This document shows, one piece after another, positions 24,189-32,844 of a DNA stretch of 51,432 nt. Numbering within the stretch: position 1 is the first letter of the stretch; the number at the start of each line of letters is the position of its first letter. Position numbers and translations under genes: made by a program. The notes beneath the pieces were generated by a model. It worked only from the letters and a program-made list of their open reading frames with translations. It was not told the DNA's origin and did no database searches. The DNA is from an uncultured Romboutsia sp. (GTDB lineage Bacteria > Bacillota > Clostridia > Peptostreptococcales > Peptostreptococcaceae): positions 1 through 51,432 of the forward strand of contig CALESE010000211.1 of NCBI GenBank assembly GCA_937907205.1, in the 5' to 3' direction.

Positions 24189-25265
24189 TTATATATTTAC
24201 AACAATATCTACATTCTCTATCGAATCTAATAATTTTAAAGATATTGATATAAACACTTGATCTTTTGTATTTGATTCTAATATTTCTTTTTCTGTCATA
24301 TCATTTACAGCTTGACCTAGAGTTTCTTTTAAATATTTCTTTTGTGCTTCTAAGTCTATTTGAACATCAAAATTAGCTTCTATTAATTGAAGTTCTGATA
24401 ATTCTCTTAGATATTCAGAGATAACTCCTATTAGAAGAAGTTTATTTTCATATGAGTTAGGAACTTTACCTATATAATTCTTAACTAAATTTAACCTTAT
24501 ATCATTTTTTATTTGCTTTATAGTTGATACTGTCTTTATCTTCTTATAAGCATAACCCTTATTTTCAGTATCTTGTGTAAAAGATGTAACACCTCGAGCT
24601 ATTCTTATTTCTCCAGCTTCTTTAAATAAAACTATCTCACCATTACCTATCCTAGTATTTAATACATCTTTAGCAAATTTAGGTATCTCAGTTATTAAAG
24701 GAACCGTTGCATATGTCAAAGACAAAGTATTAGTACATCCTGCGACCATTCCTGCTACTATTATGGCTAACTCCTTAGAAGTTAAAGTTTTTTCTTCTAT
24801 TTTAGCATCTTCAAAAGTTACATAAATTATATTTTCAGTAGTAGGCTTTTGAGTTTTAGCACCTAATACACCAAATACCTCTACACCTAAGCCACATAAT
24901 TTATTTATGTATGCTTCTACCTTTACAAGTCCTTCATTATCCTCATATGGTGCTGTCATCATATTAAATTCAGTACCCTCAAAATAATCTAAAGCTAATT
25001 GTATATCTTCACTTTCTTCTGTATTTAATACATAGGCTATAACCTTTGAAGGCTTAGCTCCAAATCCTTCTAATACATATGATAAATATGTTTTATTAGT
25101 TTCGTTTAGTTGTTTTGGTATGTCATCTAGGTCATATACTTCATGAACTCCTGTACTTTGAGAATCTTTTAATATTATAGCAACTATACCACGACCAGCC
25201 TTTAATGTTGTTCTTCTTATAGCTTCTTTAAAATCTATACGAATTTGTGGCAATCCTATACTCAT
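24189..25265 (-). CDS. Tail sheath protein (XkdK)
   Basis: A 358-residue protein with the sheath fold landmarks: N-terminal RIDFKEAIRRTTLKAGRGIV, middle TAPYEDNEGLVKVEAYINKL, and the C-terminal conserved KTVSTIKQIKNDIRLNLVKN and KNYIGKVPNSYENKLLLIG. A sheath gene shows that the tail is contractile, so the phage is a myovirus. The 358 length is short for sheaths but normal for the PBSX type. It overlaps the tail terminator gene by 4 bases. Confidence 0.93.
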   Translation of the reverse strand: MSIGLPQIRIDFKEAIRRTTLKAGRGIVAIILKDSQSTGVHEVYDLDDIPKQLNETNKTYLSYVLEGFGAKPSKVIAYVLNTEESEDIQLALDYFEGTEFNMMTAPYEDNEGLVKVEAYINKLCGLGVEVFGVLGAKTQKPTTENIIYVTFEDAKIEEKTLTSKELAIIVAGMVAGCTNTLSLTYATVPLITEIPKFAKDVLNTRIGNGEIVLFKEAGEIRIARGVTSFTQDTENKGYAYKKIKTVSTIKQIKNDIRLNLVKNYIGKVPNSYENKLLLIGVISEYLRELSELQLIEANFDVQIDLEAQKKYLKETLGQAVNDMTEKEILESNTKDQVFISISLKLLDSIENVDIVVNI

Positions 25266-25720
25266 CTTATCACCTCTTTATTTATATTTATTTCTTGCAT
25301 TAATTCCGTAGCTTCTTCTTGCTTTATTTCTTCCTCTGTTTTATAAAGAGCATCAATAAAACTTATAGGAATTAAAAAATCTAAAAACTCACCTACCTCA
25401 TCAGTAACGATATTAGGTTCATTTTTAGATAATGTTATAATTCTATCTTTAATTTTTATCTCTTTACTAAATAATCGGTTCAATCTATCAATCATTTCAT
25501 AAAGCTTAATTGTATCATCATCACCAAAATACTTTATAGATATAGTTAGATTAGTTTGAGTTAAATTTCTAGCTACCTTCTCACTAGGAGATCCTATCAA
25601 AGATACATAAAAACATTCTTTATTAAATCCTTGATTTATAGTAGAAGCAAATACATCTATTCCAAATTTATATCTTAAAGTTTTAGTAATACTTGTTAAT
25701 ATATCTTTATAAGTAAGCAT
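25262..25720 (-). CDS. Tail terminator-like protein (DUF6838/XkdJ position)
   Basis: A 152-residue protein: TYKDILTSITKTLRYKFGID, then ECFYVSLIGSPSEKVARNLT. The family stands between the HK97 gp10-like gene and the sheath in PBSX-like phages and is thought to cap the tail tube. No catalytic motif is seen. Overlaps the sheath start by 4 bases. Confidence 0.75.
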   Translation of the reverse strand: MLTYKDILTSITKTLRYKFGIDVFASTINQGFNKECFYVSLIGSPSEKVARNLTQTNLTISIKYFGDDDTIKLYEMIDRLNRLFSKEIKIKDRIITLSKNEPNIVTDEVGEFLDFLIPISFIDALYKTEEEIKQEEATELMQEININKEVIR

Positions 25721-25726
25721 TTAATC

Positions 25727-26098
25727 CTACTCCCAAATATTTTTTATTATTGAATCGAAAGCTTTGTCAATTTCTCTATCAATTATAAGCTCATCAAGTG
25801 ATTTTTTTAGCATATATACACCAGGTACAAAACTTTTTCCACCTCTTGTACGGTGTCCATACTCTAAGTGGTTTATATATTTAGTATTATTATAAACAGC
25901 TATCGTAAAAGGATCTATTTTTTTTGTTTGCCAATTATTACGGGCGACACCTGTATCAACAGGAGTTTTTCTTTTAACCCTGCCCAAAAGACTTACCCCC
26001 ATACTATCTGCAAGCTTTCTTAATTCAGAAGGTACTTTTTTTTCAGCTTCTTCAAAATCTTTTATCATTTCATCAAGTCCCTTTATTTTAAATGACAT
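25727..26098 (-). CDS. HK97 gp10-family head-tail protein (XkdI position)
   Basis: A 123-residue protein with the gp10 family pattern: an N-terminal helix (LRKLADSMGVSLLGRVKRKT), then PVDTGVARNNWQTKK and YINHLEYGHRTRGGKSFVPG. The PVDTG-x-LR/ARNNW motif and the EYG turn are diagnostic. It joins the tail to the connector. Confidence 0.87.
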   Translation of the reverse strand: MSFKIKGLDEMIKDFEEAEKKVPSELRKLADSMGVSLLGRVKRKTPVDTGVARNNWQTKKIDPFTIAVYNNTKYINHLEYGHRTRGGKSFVPGVYMLKKSLDELIIDREIDKAFDSIIKNIWE

Positions 26099-26099
26099 T

Positions 26100-26462
26100 T
26101 TAAACTCTCTCCTTTAGAACAATAGGTATTTCTGCATGAGAAGGATAATAAAACCCTTTAGAAGCTAAATACACATCTTTACGGCCGTCAAAAAAGCTTA
26201 TTTCTAAAGTATCTCCTACATCAATCATATAACCTGGATTAATAAATAGCTTGTTTAAAATAACTATACTTGCAACTTCACCATTTGGTACTTCTCTTGT
26301 TTCTTTAGCTGATACAGCACATTTTATATCTTCATATACTGCAACTAATTTTTTTTCTGTAATTCCTGTATCTTCATCTACAACTTTTTGAACTCTTTTA
26401 ACTGTTACTTTGTCAAAGTAAGTTTGCTCTAATATTTGTTTTTCAAAGTGAACATTTATCAT
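26100..26462 (-). CDS. Head-tail connector/stopper protein (YqbH/XkdH position)
   Basis: A 120-residue, beta-rich protein: KVTVKRVQKVVDEDTGITEK, YEDIKCAVSAKETREV, and GYMIDVGDTLEISFFDGRKD. The pattern is that of head-closure (stopper) proteins of SPP1/YqbH type. One base separates it from the gp10-like gene and its start overlaps the connector stop. Confidence 0.78.
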   Translation of the reverse strand: MINVHFEKQILEQTYFDKVTVKRVQKVVDEDTGITEKKLVAVYEDIKCAVSAKETREVPNGEVASIVILNKLFINPGYMIDVGDTLEISFFDGRKDVYLASKGFYYPSHAEIPIVLKERV

Positions 26463-26815
26463 TAAAACATCCTCATTTTCCTAAATTGTTTCAGAAATTT
26501 AAATTCTTCATCTGTTAAACTTTCACTTGAACTAACTAATACTGTATTATTTGAAGAAGTTTTATATTTAATAGTTGTATCACCTCTAGTTACAGAAGCT
26601 ACTTCTTGAAATTGAGAAGTTTTATGATTTCCAAAACTTTTAGATTTCATTATTTCAAATACTTTAGTAACAATAAAATTTTCTAATGCTTTATTAAGTT
26701 CTTTTAAATTGCAAAAATCAAGTATAGTTTCTTGTAGCATTGTTATATGAAATTCAATTTGCTTATCTTTTTCTGAACCTGTTAAACCTAAAAGGTATTT
26801 TATTTTATTTAACAT
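26462..26815 (-). CDS. Head-tail adaptor (gp6/YqbG-like)
   Basis: A 117-residue, helix-rich protein beginning MLNKIKYLLGLTGSEKDKQI with IEFHITMLQETILDFCN, typical of head-tail connector adaptors of the HK97 gp6 type that bind the portal ring. It is the first gene after the coat/Rho-like genes and an internal terminator, and starts the connector-tail run. Confidence 0.82.
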   Translation of the reverse strand: MLNKIKYLLGLTGSEKDKQIEFHITMLQETILDFCNLKELNKALENFIVTKVFEIMKSKSFGNHKTSQFQEVASVTRGDTTIKYKTSSNNTVLVSSSESLTDEEFKFLKQFRKMRMF

Positions 26816-26830
26816 CTTTATAACCTCTTT

Positions 26831-26860
26831 ATAATAAAAGCTAGAGGCAATCCCCCTAGC
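26831..26860 (-). terminator. Internal terminator between coat and connector genes
   Basis: On the minus strand GCTAGGGG (26860-26853) pairs with CCTCTAGC (26847-26840; one G-T pair) across a 5-base loop, followed by TTTTATTAT. The stop codon of the small Rho-N-like gene lies inside the 5' arm. It could lower tail-gene transcription relative to coat. Confidence 0.7.
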
Positions 26861-26969
26861 TATTTAACATTTCTATTAACTCAGACTTTTTTAATTTTGA
26901 ATATCCTTCTAATCCTCTTGATTTAGCTTCTTTTCTAAGTTCATCAAGCGAATAAGAAGAATAATCCAT
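26856..26969 (-). CDS. Small SAP/Rho-N-like protein
   Basis: The ATG at 26969 gives 37 residues: MDYSSYSLDELRKEAKSRGL then EGYSKLKKSELIEMLNS. SLDELRKEAKSRGL...KLKKSELIEML is the two-helix SAP/Rho N-terminal fold that binds nucleic acid or protein. Upstream codons in this frame remain open toward the coat gene, with a GTG at 26996, so the start is uncertain, and the SD is weak. Similar small proteins often follow the coat gene in clostridial phages. Confidence 0.65.
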   Translation of the reverse strand: MDYSSYSLDELRKEAKSRGLEGYSKLKKSELIEMLNS

Positions 26970-27045
26970 ATTTTGAGGAATTTCCTCGCTACCCACTGCT
27001 GAAGATTCTTTTAATAAACTATCTTCACTTGGTAGGCTTGATGTG

Positions 27046-27822
27046 TTAGGCTTGTGTATATTTTACAACTGCGTTAGCTCTTAATGTTTTAGTTCCAGCT
27101 ACTGCTAAACCTCTTACGCCATCAGCGAAAGCTGTTTCTAACCTCATTGCTTCTGTCTTTTCTAATTGAGTACCAAATCCTATAGCTGACTTATGCAATA
27201 AAACAACAGCTTCTGTACCTGCATTTAATTCCTCAGAGAAAACTAATGTAGTACCATTTATATCTCCACCTTCTATTACACCATTTTCTAATATTTGATA
27301 ATTGTTTGTAAATCTAGTATCTAAGTTTAAAGAAGCTAAAGCTTCAGCATTTACAACAGCAAATCTGTTAGCTTTTGGCACTTTCTTTTTATTTAATTCC
27401 ATATTACATTTTACTATTACATCATATATAGTTTCACTTTCTTCTTTAGTAACCGATAAAGAGGTCGTTAAAGCCTCTGTCAATACGGCCTTATCCATAG
27501 TTTCTGCCATAGTTGCTGCTGCTTCTTCAACATGAGGATCTATTAATTCTCCTGCTGCTTGAACTGCATCTACATCGTCAACTTTGAAAGCCCAATATTT
27601 CTTTATGTCCATTGGTAATTCAACTTTTGAAGTTGTTAAATCAGCCCAATTTACAGATCCTTCGTAGTCATTTACAGCTACATCTGAAACATTATTAAAT
27701 ATTATCTTATTTCCTTTTATTTCTTCTGGTGCTGTTGTTATAATTGAAGCTATACTTCTTTCATGAAACTTTGCTAATAATCTTGCATCCCATAAGCTTG
27801 GTATAAAGTTAGTTACTGCCAT
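27046..27822 (-). CDS. Major capsid protein, P22-coat-like
   Basis: A 258-residue protein. N-terminal FIPSLWDARLLAKFHERSIA and EIKGNKIIFNNVSDVAVNDY, then WADLTTSKVELPMDIKKYWA, are hallmarks of the P22-type coat family with HK97 fold found in Firmicutes phages. The C-terminal GLAVAGTKTLRANAVVKYTQ segment fits the coat core. It directly follows the scaffold gene. The length is at the short end for the family. Confidence 0.9.
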   Translation of the reverse strand: MAVTNFIPSLWDARLLAKFHERSIASIITTAPEEIKGNKIIFNNVSDVAVNDYEGSVNWADLTTSKVELPMDIKKYWAFKVDDVDAVQAAGELIDPHVEEAAATMAETMDKAVLTEALTTSLSVTKEESETIYDVIVKCNMELNKKKVPKANRFAVVNAEALASLNLDTRFTNNYQILENGVIEGGDINGTTLVFSEELNAGTEAVVLLHKSAIGFGTQLEKTEAMRLETAFADGVRGLAVAGTKTLRANAVVKYTQA

Positions 27823-27869
27823 ATTTTTTCACCTTTGTAATATAAAATATTACCCTTTCATTTTTTTAA

Positions 27870-28472
27870 TTAACCTAATTTTATGTGTTTGATTTTATCC
27901 CAATTTCTATTAATTTCATCTACTGACATCTTCTTTACATCATCTGCTGTAAATTCGCTAGAAGTGATTGTTTTAGTAGATGTTATAGGAGTTTTACCTT
28001 TTATTCTTTCAGCTATTATAGTTTCAACTTTAGCATCTACCATAGAATTAAACTTAGCTTCAAATATGTCTAATCTGCTCTTAGTAGTATCAGCATCTAC
28101 ACCTAACACAAAATCTAAAAAATCAGCATCTATACCTCTTGTAGCCATTTCTTTTAAAGTAGAGTTAGTTAAATCTTTTCTAGCTTCTGCTTGTTTAACT
28201 TCTTCTAATTGTTTTCTTAAAGTTTCTATTTCGTTTTTAGTTCTTTCTTCAGCTGACATAGTTTCAAGCTTTTTAGCTTCTTCAACTTTATTTTTTTCAG
28301 CTTCTAATTTCTTTTCAAATTCAGAACTTAATTTTGCATAAGCTTTGTTAAATGCTTTATCAAAATCTGCTTGTGTAAAAGTTTTTTCAGTTTGAATTTG
28401 TTCGTGTTTTTGCTCACTTTGATTATTTTCTAAAGTATTTTCTTTGCTATCGATAACTTGATTATTTTCCAT
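27870..28472 (-). CDS. Capsid scaffolding protein (DUF4355-like)
   Basis: The start at 28472 is set by AAGGAG six bases before the ATG; 26 additional in-frame residues upstream look like noncoding. The 200-residue product is a long charged coiled coil (FTQADFDKAFNKAYAKLSSE, then EAEKNKVEEAKKLETMSAEE, TLRKQLEEVKQAEARKD) ending in a basic helix (NRNWDKIKHIKL) that would bind the coat. It is expected to guide procapsid assembly and leave before DNA packaging. Confidence 0.88.
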   Translation of the reverse strand: MENNQVIDSKENTLENNQSEQKHEQIQTEKTFTQADFDKAFNKAYAKLSSEFEKKLEAEKNKVEEAKKLETMSAEERTKNEIETLRKQLEEVKQAEARKDLTNSTLKEMATRGIDADFLDFVLGVDADTTKSRLDIFEAKFNSMVDAKVETIIAERIKGKTPITSTKTITSSEFTADDVKKMSVDEINRNWDKIKHIKLG

Positions 28473-28986
28473 TTTATTCTCCTTCCCAAGTTTTTGAAGA
28501 ACTTGTAAACTTTTAGATTCCGAGTTGCTTCTTTTACGTCTAACAAACAAGTAAAAAAGACAATAAAAAACACCTAAAAAGGTGCTATAATCAGCATTTT
28601 TTATAGGGAAAAATACCTAAAAAATCAGAACGGTTTTTAGAACTAATTCAAGAACTAATAAATGTTTAAATTTCAACGTTTATCAATATTGTTCAGAATG
28701 GTTTTTAGAACGGTTTCGAGAACATATAAAAAAGAATATATAAAAATAAAATATAAAAATAAATAAAACATAGGTTTTTTACCTTCGGCTTTTACTATCA
28801 AAATCTTTTTTTAAAGCTAAGTTAATTTTACTTTAAATAAATATTATTTTAAGTATAAGCAAATAGAATTTAACCTTATTACATCTTAAAATCAATTTTA
28901 AGCATAAAAATAAGCTCTATTGATAATTTAATTATTAAAGACAATAAAACTTCTATATACTATATTTAAATCTATATTTTTGCTGT
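28473..28986. other. Noncoding gap of about 510 bases inside the head operon
   Basis: No ORF with an SD is seen on either strand. It contains a weak minus-strand terminator (CACCT-TTTT-AGGTG with a T run, 28584-28565) and two related repeat clusters at 28625-28656 and 28693-28724; the remainder is AT-rich with no clear pattern. It is the only long gap in the head gene cluster, so it probably holds a cis-acting signal such as a promoter, processing or packaging site. Confidence 0.6.
28625..28724. repeat. Paired clusters of 12-bp GAACGGTTTTTA-like repeats
   Basis: 28625-28656 and 28693-28724 align over 32 bp with 6 differences. Each cluster is internally periodic: GAACGGTTTTTA-GAACTAATTCAA-GAAC and GAATGGTTTTTA-GAACGGTTTCGA-GAAC, so GAAC recurs every 12 bp on the plus strand. 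The centres of the two clusters are 68 bp apart. Function unknown. Confidence 0.7.
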
Positions 28987-30018
28987 TTAATATTCAATTC
29001 CAAACTCACTTTTCCATTTTTCATAATTCCAGCTAGATGGTACTTCTATATTTTTATCTTGTTTATCTCTTGCAATCCTAGTTCCTGTACTCTCATCTAT
29101 GTAAGGTGCAGTAGTTGATCTACAATTAGCATGAGTAGGAGGATAATTAAGTCCTGCGATAGCATCTTTTAATTCAAAGACTTGACTATCTAAGCTTCTG
29201 CAAATATCTGATGTTCTTCTATCAAGCGTAGCTAAGTATTGATATTTAGTAATGGCTAATTCCTCATATGACCTCTTAGAAGCTTGATTCATAACAAAAG
29301 AATGTTCACTTCTAACTAATCTCATAGCATTAGATAAATTAGCATCCATTTTAGTTGCTACCTCTTTAGCTACTTCCTTAGCCCCTTGTCCTCTAATTAT
29401 CATATCTGTAATAGAATCTCTGATAACAATTTTTAACTTATCCCTATTTCTCCATATCCTTTCGGAATAATTAGAACCTAGCCACCTTGCTTCTAAAACT
29501 TCCCTAATTAATTTATTATCAACTAAAGAAAAACTAGCCCCAACTTCTAAGTATTTGTGTACAGAGTAAATATTTTTGTAATAGGTGTCGGTTATAGATG
29601 CTCGTAAAAAGCTTTCAGTTGAGTTGTAAGATATTTCATACAATTCATTGATGTATTTATCAATTTGATATAATTTTTCCTCTAAAATCGAAATACGAGA
29701 ACGAGAAGATAATGTATTTAATTCAATTAAAAGTCTATCATCAGCACTATCTTTTATAGCATCTATATAGCCTTTTATATCCATTCTCCATTCCTTAAAC
29801 TCTTTTCTTGTTAGCATCTTACTAGCTTCAGCATAAGTAAGCTTATTATCTTTTGCATATTTCATAAATAAAGCAGCTATTTCTTTTTCTATCTCTTTTT
29901 TAGCTTTCTTATATGCTTTTTTAAGCAATATTTCAAGCTTATCTTCTTCTTCAATAGCTTTAATAAGTAATTGCTTTTCTCTGTTTAACCAATAATCTTT
30001 ATTCTTCTGTATCGGCAT
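28987..30018 (-). CDS. Minor head protein, SPP1 gp7 / Mu F family
   Basis: A 343-residue protein. A long helical N terminus is followed by the signature region NAMRLVRSEHSFVMNQASKR, YQYLATLDRRTSDICRSLDS, and GLNYPPTHANCRSTTAPYID, which is diagnostic for the gp7/F family that enters with DNA or helps portal assembly. It overlaps the portal gene by 20 bases. Confidence 0.92.
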   Translation of the reverse strand: MPIQKNKDYWLNREKQLLIKAIEEEDKLEILLKKAYKKAKKEIEKEIAALFMKYAKDNKLTYAEASKMLTRKEFKEWRMDIKGYIDAIKDSADDRLLIELNTLSSRSRISILEEKLYQIDKYINELYEISYNSTESFLRASITDTYYKNIYSVHKYLEVGASFSLVDNKLIREVLEARWLGSNYSERIWRNRDKLKIVIRDSITDMIIRGQGAKEVAKEVATKMDANLSNAMRLVRSEHSFVMNQASKRSYEELAITKYQYLATLDRRTSDICRSLDSQVFELKDAIAGLNYPPTHANCRSTTAPYIDESTGTRIARDKQDKNIEVPSSWNYEKWKSEFGIEY

Positions 30019-31363
30019 TGTTTAATACCTCATTTTCCGAATAATTATCGTTATATATGTCTAATTGTTCTCTTTTTAATCTTTCCATTTCTTCTGTTGG
30101 ATTATCTATTTCAGAACTTAAAGCAAGTATAGTTTCATCAGAGTAAATCCCTTTTAAAGTTTGAAGTCTTTGAGCTTCTTCTAATAAATTTATAGGTTTA
30201 GTACGAGTAAATACAGGCACAATGTCCATATAATCATCAAGTGAACCTTCTGTGAAGCTTAAAACATTACAAATCAACTCTATTCTTCTCATAAGTCCCT
30301 TCTTAAACTTAGCTTCTTTAACTCCTGTTATATTTTCTAAGGCCATAAGCTTAAATTCAAGAGCTACTCCACTCGCATTATTACTAAAACTTTCATCACT
30401 CATATTAGGAACTCCTGCAAACTTATGTATATCATTATCAAGCCTATTTTTATAATTTTCTAATGCAGTATCTTGTATATTTTTAATTAAATATTGTGCT
30501 TTACCTTCACTATCTTGAAAGTTTAATGTTCTTGCATCTGATATAGATTGTTCATCTTCTTCATCTAGCACATAACCACTAACTACTAAAATACAGTTTG
30601 TGAAATATTCAAAGTCATTAGCTGTATCTGATTGAGTTAAATCATAAGCATCTATTAAGCTTGTTATTCTTTCAAAATCTCCCATACCTTCATCATTGTT
30701 TAGATAAACAGTAATAGGAACATCTTTGAATACATGATATTCTTCATTTGTTTCACCTTCTGTTATGTGTGGAAATATTCTTCCATTAGCTTTTTTAAAG
30801 TGCATTATCTTATCTTTAGTATAAACATCTATGTAAATAACTTCTTCTTCATTTCCTTGCTCGTCAATTTCATCTTCTTTGAAATATCTTAAAGCAAAGT
30901 TTATATTTTCTTCTAAAGTATTGTCATACACTATTGCTATATCTTCACCAGGTACATATTTCATACGAAGCTTACCGTCCTCATCGGTATATTGAAGCTC
31001 TACTCCATATCCGTAAATACTAGCTTCTTTTGCTAAAGTAGTGTTATGGTCTGATTCATCATTATACCTAAATATATTAGATATATTTTGTAGAAGTTTC
31101 TTATTGTTATCTGATTTATAAGATATAGATTTACCTAAAAAATATCCAACTGCTGTGTTTGTTATGTATGAGCCATACCCATGAGATAATAAATTGTGTG
31201 GCTTCTTTGGATCGTGTCTTTTTCTTTTATTTATATCATTATTATTTTGATAATACCTTCTAAGCCTTGCAATTCTAGTTCTTTCAGCTTCATGCTTATT
31301 AAGTACATAATTAATTATAGCTGGTGTAATATTTATATCTTTTTGAAGCTTAATCTTTTGCAT
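29999..31363 (-). CDS. Portal protein, SPP1 gp6 family
   Basis: A 454-residue protein with SPP1-type portal landmarks: NKHEAERTRIARLRRYYQNN near residues 23-42, SHGYGSYITNTAVGYFLGKS, ERITSLIDAYDLTQSDTAND, and FAGVPNMSDESFSNNASGVA with ALEFKLMALENITGVKE. The dodecameric ring forms the DNA channel. The acidic, low-complexity C terminus is normal. It follows a 54-residue membrane peptide and the terminase large subunit gene. Confidence 0.93.
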   Translation of the reverse strand: MQKIKLQKDINITPAIINYVLNKHEAERTRIARLRRYYQNNNDINKRKRHDPKKPHNLLSHGYGSYITNTAVGYFLGKSISYKSDNNKKLLQNISNIFRYNDESDHNTTLAKEASIYGYGVELQYTDEDGKLRMKYVPGEDIAIVYDNTLEENINFALRYFKEDEIDEQGNEEEVIYIDVYTKDKIMHFKKANGRIFPHITEGETNEEYHVFKDVPITVYLNNDEGMGDFERITSLIDAYDLTQSDTANDFEYFTNCILVVSGYVLDEEDEQSISDARTLNFQDSEGKAQYLIKNIQDTALENYKNRLDNDIHKFAGVPNMSDESFSNNASGVALEFKLMALENITGVKEAKFKKGLMRRIELICNVLSFTEGSLDDYMDIVPVFTRTKPINLLEEAQRLQTLKGIYSDETILALSSEIDNPTEEMERLKREQLDIYNDNYSENEVLNNADTEE

Positions 31364-31378
31364 TTACTCACCTACTTT

Positions 31379-31543
31379 CTAGTCTGATAATGCAGCCCCT
31401 ATGACAATAAATATAGCTAACATTATCGTAATACCTGATGCAAATATTGAAGGTGCTAATATTGCTAACCAGCCTAAATTAATAACACCTAAAAGCTTAA
31501 GTAAAGCTGTTATAAACGTAAATAAATAACATAATTTCAACAT
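31379..31543 (-). CDS. 54-residue membrane protein between terminase and portal
   Basis: Begins MLKLCYLFTFITALLKLLGV and ends FIVIGAALSD; two membrane helices are predicted. The ATG follows AGGGGGTG. Small membrane proteins with this N terminus are common at this position in clostridial phages, but their function is not known. It lies in a strand-consistent 190-base gap with no other ORF. Confidence 0.72.
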   Translation of the reverse strand: MLKLCYLFTFITALLKLLGVINLGWLAILAPSIFASGITIMLAIFIVIGAALSD

Positions 31544-31554
31544 CTTAACACCCC

Positions 31555-32844
31555 CTAAATACCATATTTTTTTCTATTAAATATTTTTATATCAGTTAAT
31601 TCATAATCATCTAATGCATACCAAATAGACGAAAGTGTATGGGGATCTATATTAAATTCGTCCTCAATTATTTCGCCTCTTTTATTAAGCTTATATGTTA
31701 GATTTTTCAATTCTTTTATATGATTAACACATTTATCACTACAATAAATATTTTTAAATCTTTTAACTTTTTTAGTATAAGCTAACCTTGAACCAGCGAA
31801 CTTTTTACAAGGCATCATTTTAAAGCCTAATTGTCTGTAATAAGCTATTGCCTTTTGTTCAGCACTATCAGCTTTTATTAAGTCCTTCTTAAATCTTTCA
31901 ATTTCAATAGCAATTTGTGGATCAGTTAATCCTTTGCTATAATACTCATCAAATATATATAAGTCCCTATTTTCGTGGTCAATAGCAACCCTTGATATTG
32001 CATTATAAGAAGTAACAAATCCAAAGTCCATACCTGTTTTATAAAACCTTTTAGGTAAATTAGCAATTTTATTAATTACTTCATCATGTGGCATTTCTTT
32101 AAACTGTTGTAATACTTTAGTGCCATTTACACCAAATCTACCTTGCCTAGCAATTCTATAAAGGTCTTGGTCATAAGCTTTCATAGCTTCCAATTCATCT
32201 ATATAGCTTTGGGGTAAAAAGAAATTATCATCACAAGTTGAATGATGATAGTATGTATTATTAGTTCTTATAATTCTATTTTGGTAAAGGCTATTATCGT
32301 CAAGCACAAGCACCTTATTTTCATCATCTTTAAAGAAATGCTTATAAGTCCAATTAGCTTCACTAACAGGATTAGTAGAGCATATTATATGATTAGTATC
32401 TGTTAGATGCCTTAAACGTCCTCTTAATTCTTTAAATGCAGTATACTTACATTCACTACATTCTTCTAGCCAAACTATAGATACACCATTTATGGATTTA
32501 AGCTTAGCTGGTTTATCAAGACCTTTGAAAATTATTTGTGATCCATTAGGGAATAATATTTTCATAGGAGAACTTTTGAACTTTATTTCATCCTCTAAGC
32601 CCATGGCAATAACTATATCTTCAAACAATGAATAACAAGAATCTCTTATAGTATCATACACTTCTCTTACAACTAGACATTTTCTTTTCTCTTGTTGAAG
32701 CTTAAGTAATATTTTACTTGCTACATGATAACTTTTTGAGCTACCGTATCCACCAACTAAAAAATAGTCTTTGTAGTTCCAGTCAAATATAAAGTCTTCA
32801 AAGTGATCATTTACTGCAAAACTAACTTCTTCCATTTTGTTCAC
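31555..32844 (-). CDS. Terminase large subunit (XtmB-like)
   Basis: A 429-residue DNA-packaging motor. The ATPase Walker A-like region is FLVGGYGSSKSYHVASKILL near residues 28-47, followed by KCLVVREVYDTIRDSCYSLF and the Walker B region GVSIVWLEECSE with Glu. The nuclease domain has the first acidic site TGMDFGFVTS and later acidic residues (YYSKGLTDPQIAIEIE; DDYELTDIKIF). Length and motifs fit the PBSX XtmB/SPP1 gp2 type. The start overlaps the small subunit gene by 23 bases. Confidence 0.94.
   Translation of the reverse strand: MNKMEEVSFAVNDHFEDFIFDWNYKDYFLVGGYGSSKSYHVASKILLKLQQEKRKCLVVREVYDTIRDSCYSLFEDIVIAMGLEDEIKFKSSPMKILFPNGSQIIFKGLDKPAKLKSINGVSIVWLEECSECKYTAFKELRGRLRHLTDTNHIICSTNPVSEANWTYKHFFKDDENKVLVLDDNSLYQNRIIRTNNTYYHHSTCDDNFFLPQSYIDELEAMKAYDQDLYRIARQGRFGVNGTKVLQQFKEMPHDEVINKIANLPKRFYKTGMDFGFVTSYNAISRVAIDHENRDLYIFDEYYSKGLTDPQIAIEIERFKKDLIKADSAEQKAIAYYRQLGFKMMPCKKFAGSRLAYTKKVKRFKNIYCSDKCVNHIKELKNLTYKLNKRGEIIEDEFNIDPHTLSSIWYALDDYELTDIKIFNRKKYGI

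Noticed and set aside
27000..27060. Frameshifted extension of the coat protein into the SAP/Rho-N-like frame
   Set aside because: The frame would need a +1 (or -2) shift, no slippery sequence is present at the coat stop, and an in-frame TAA lies just upstream of the junction. A separate small gene is simpler.
28600..28760. A plus-strand gene across the two GAAC repeat clusters
   Set aside because: Both clusters can be read as similar peptides (SERFLELIQEL and SEWFLERFREH), but the frames are short, closed by stops and lack start codons and SDs.
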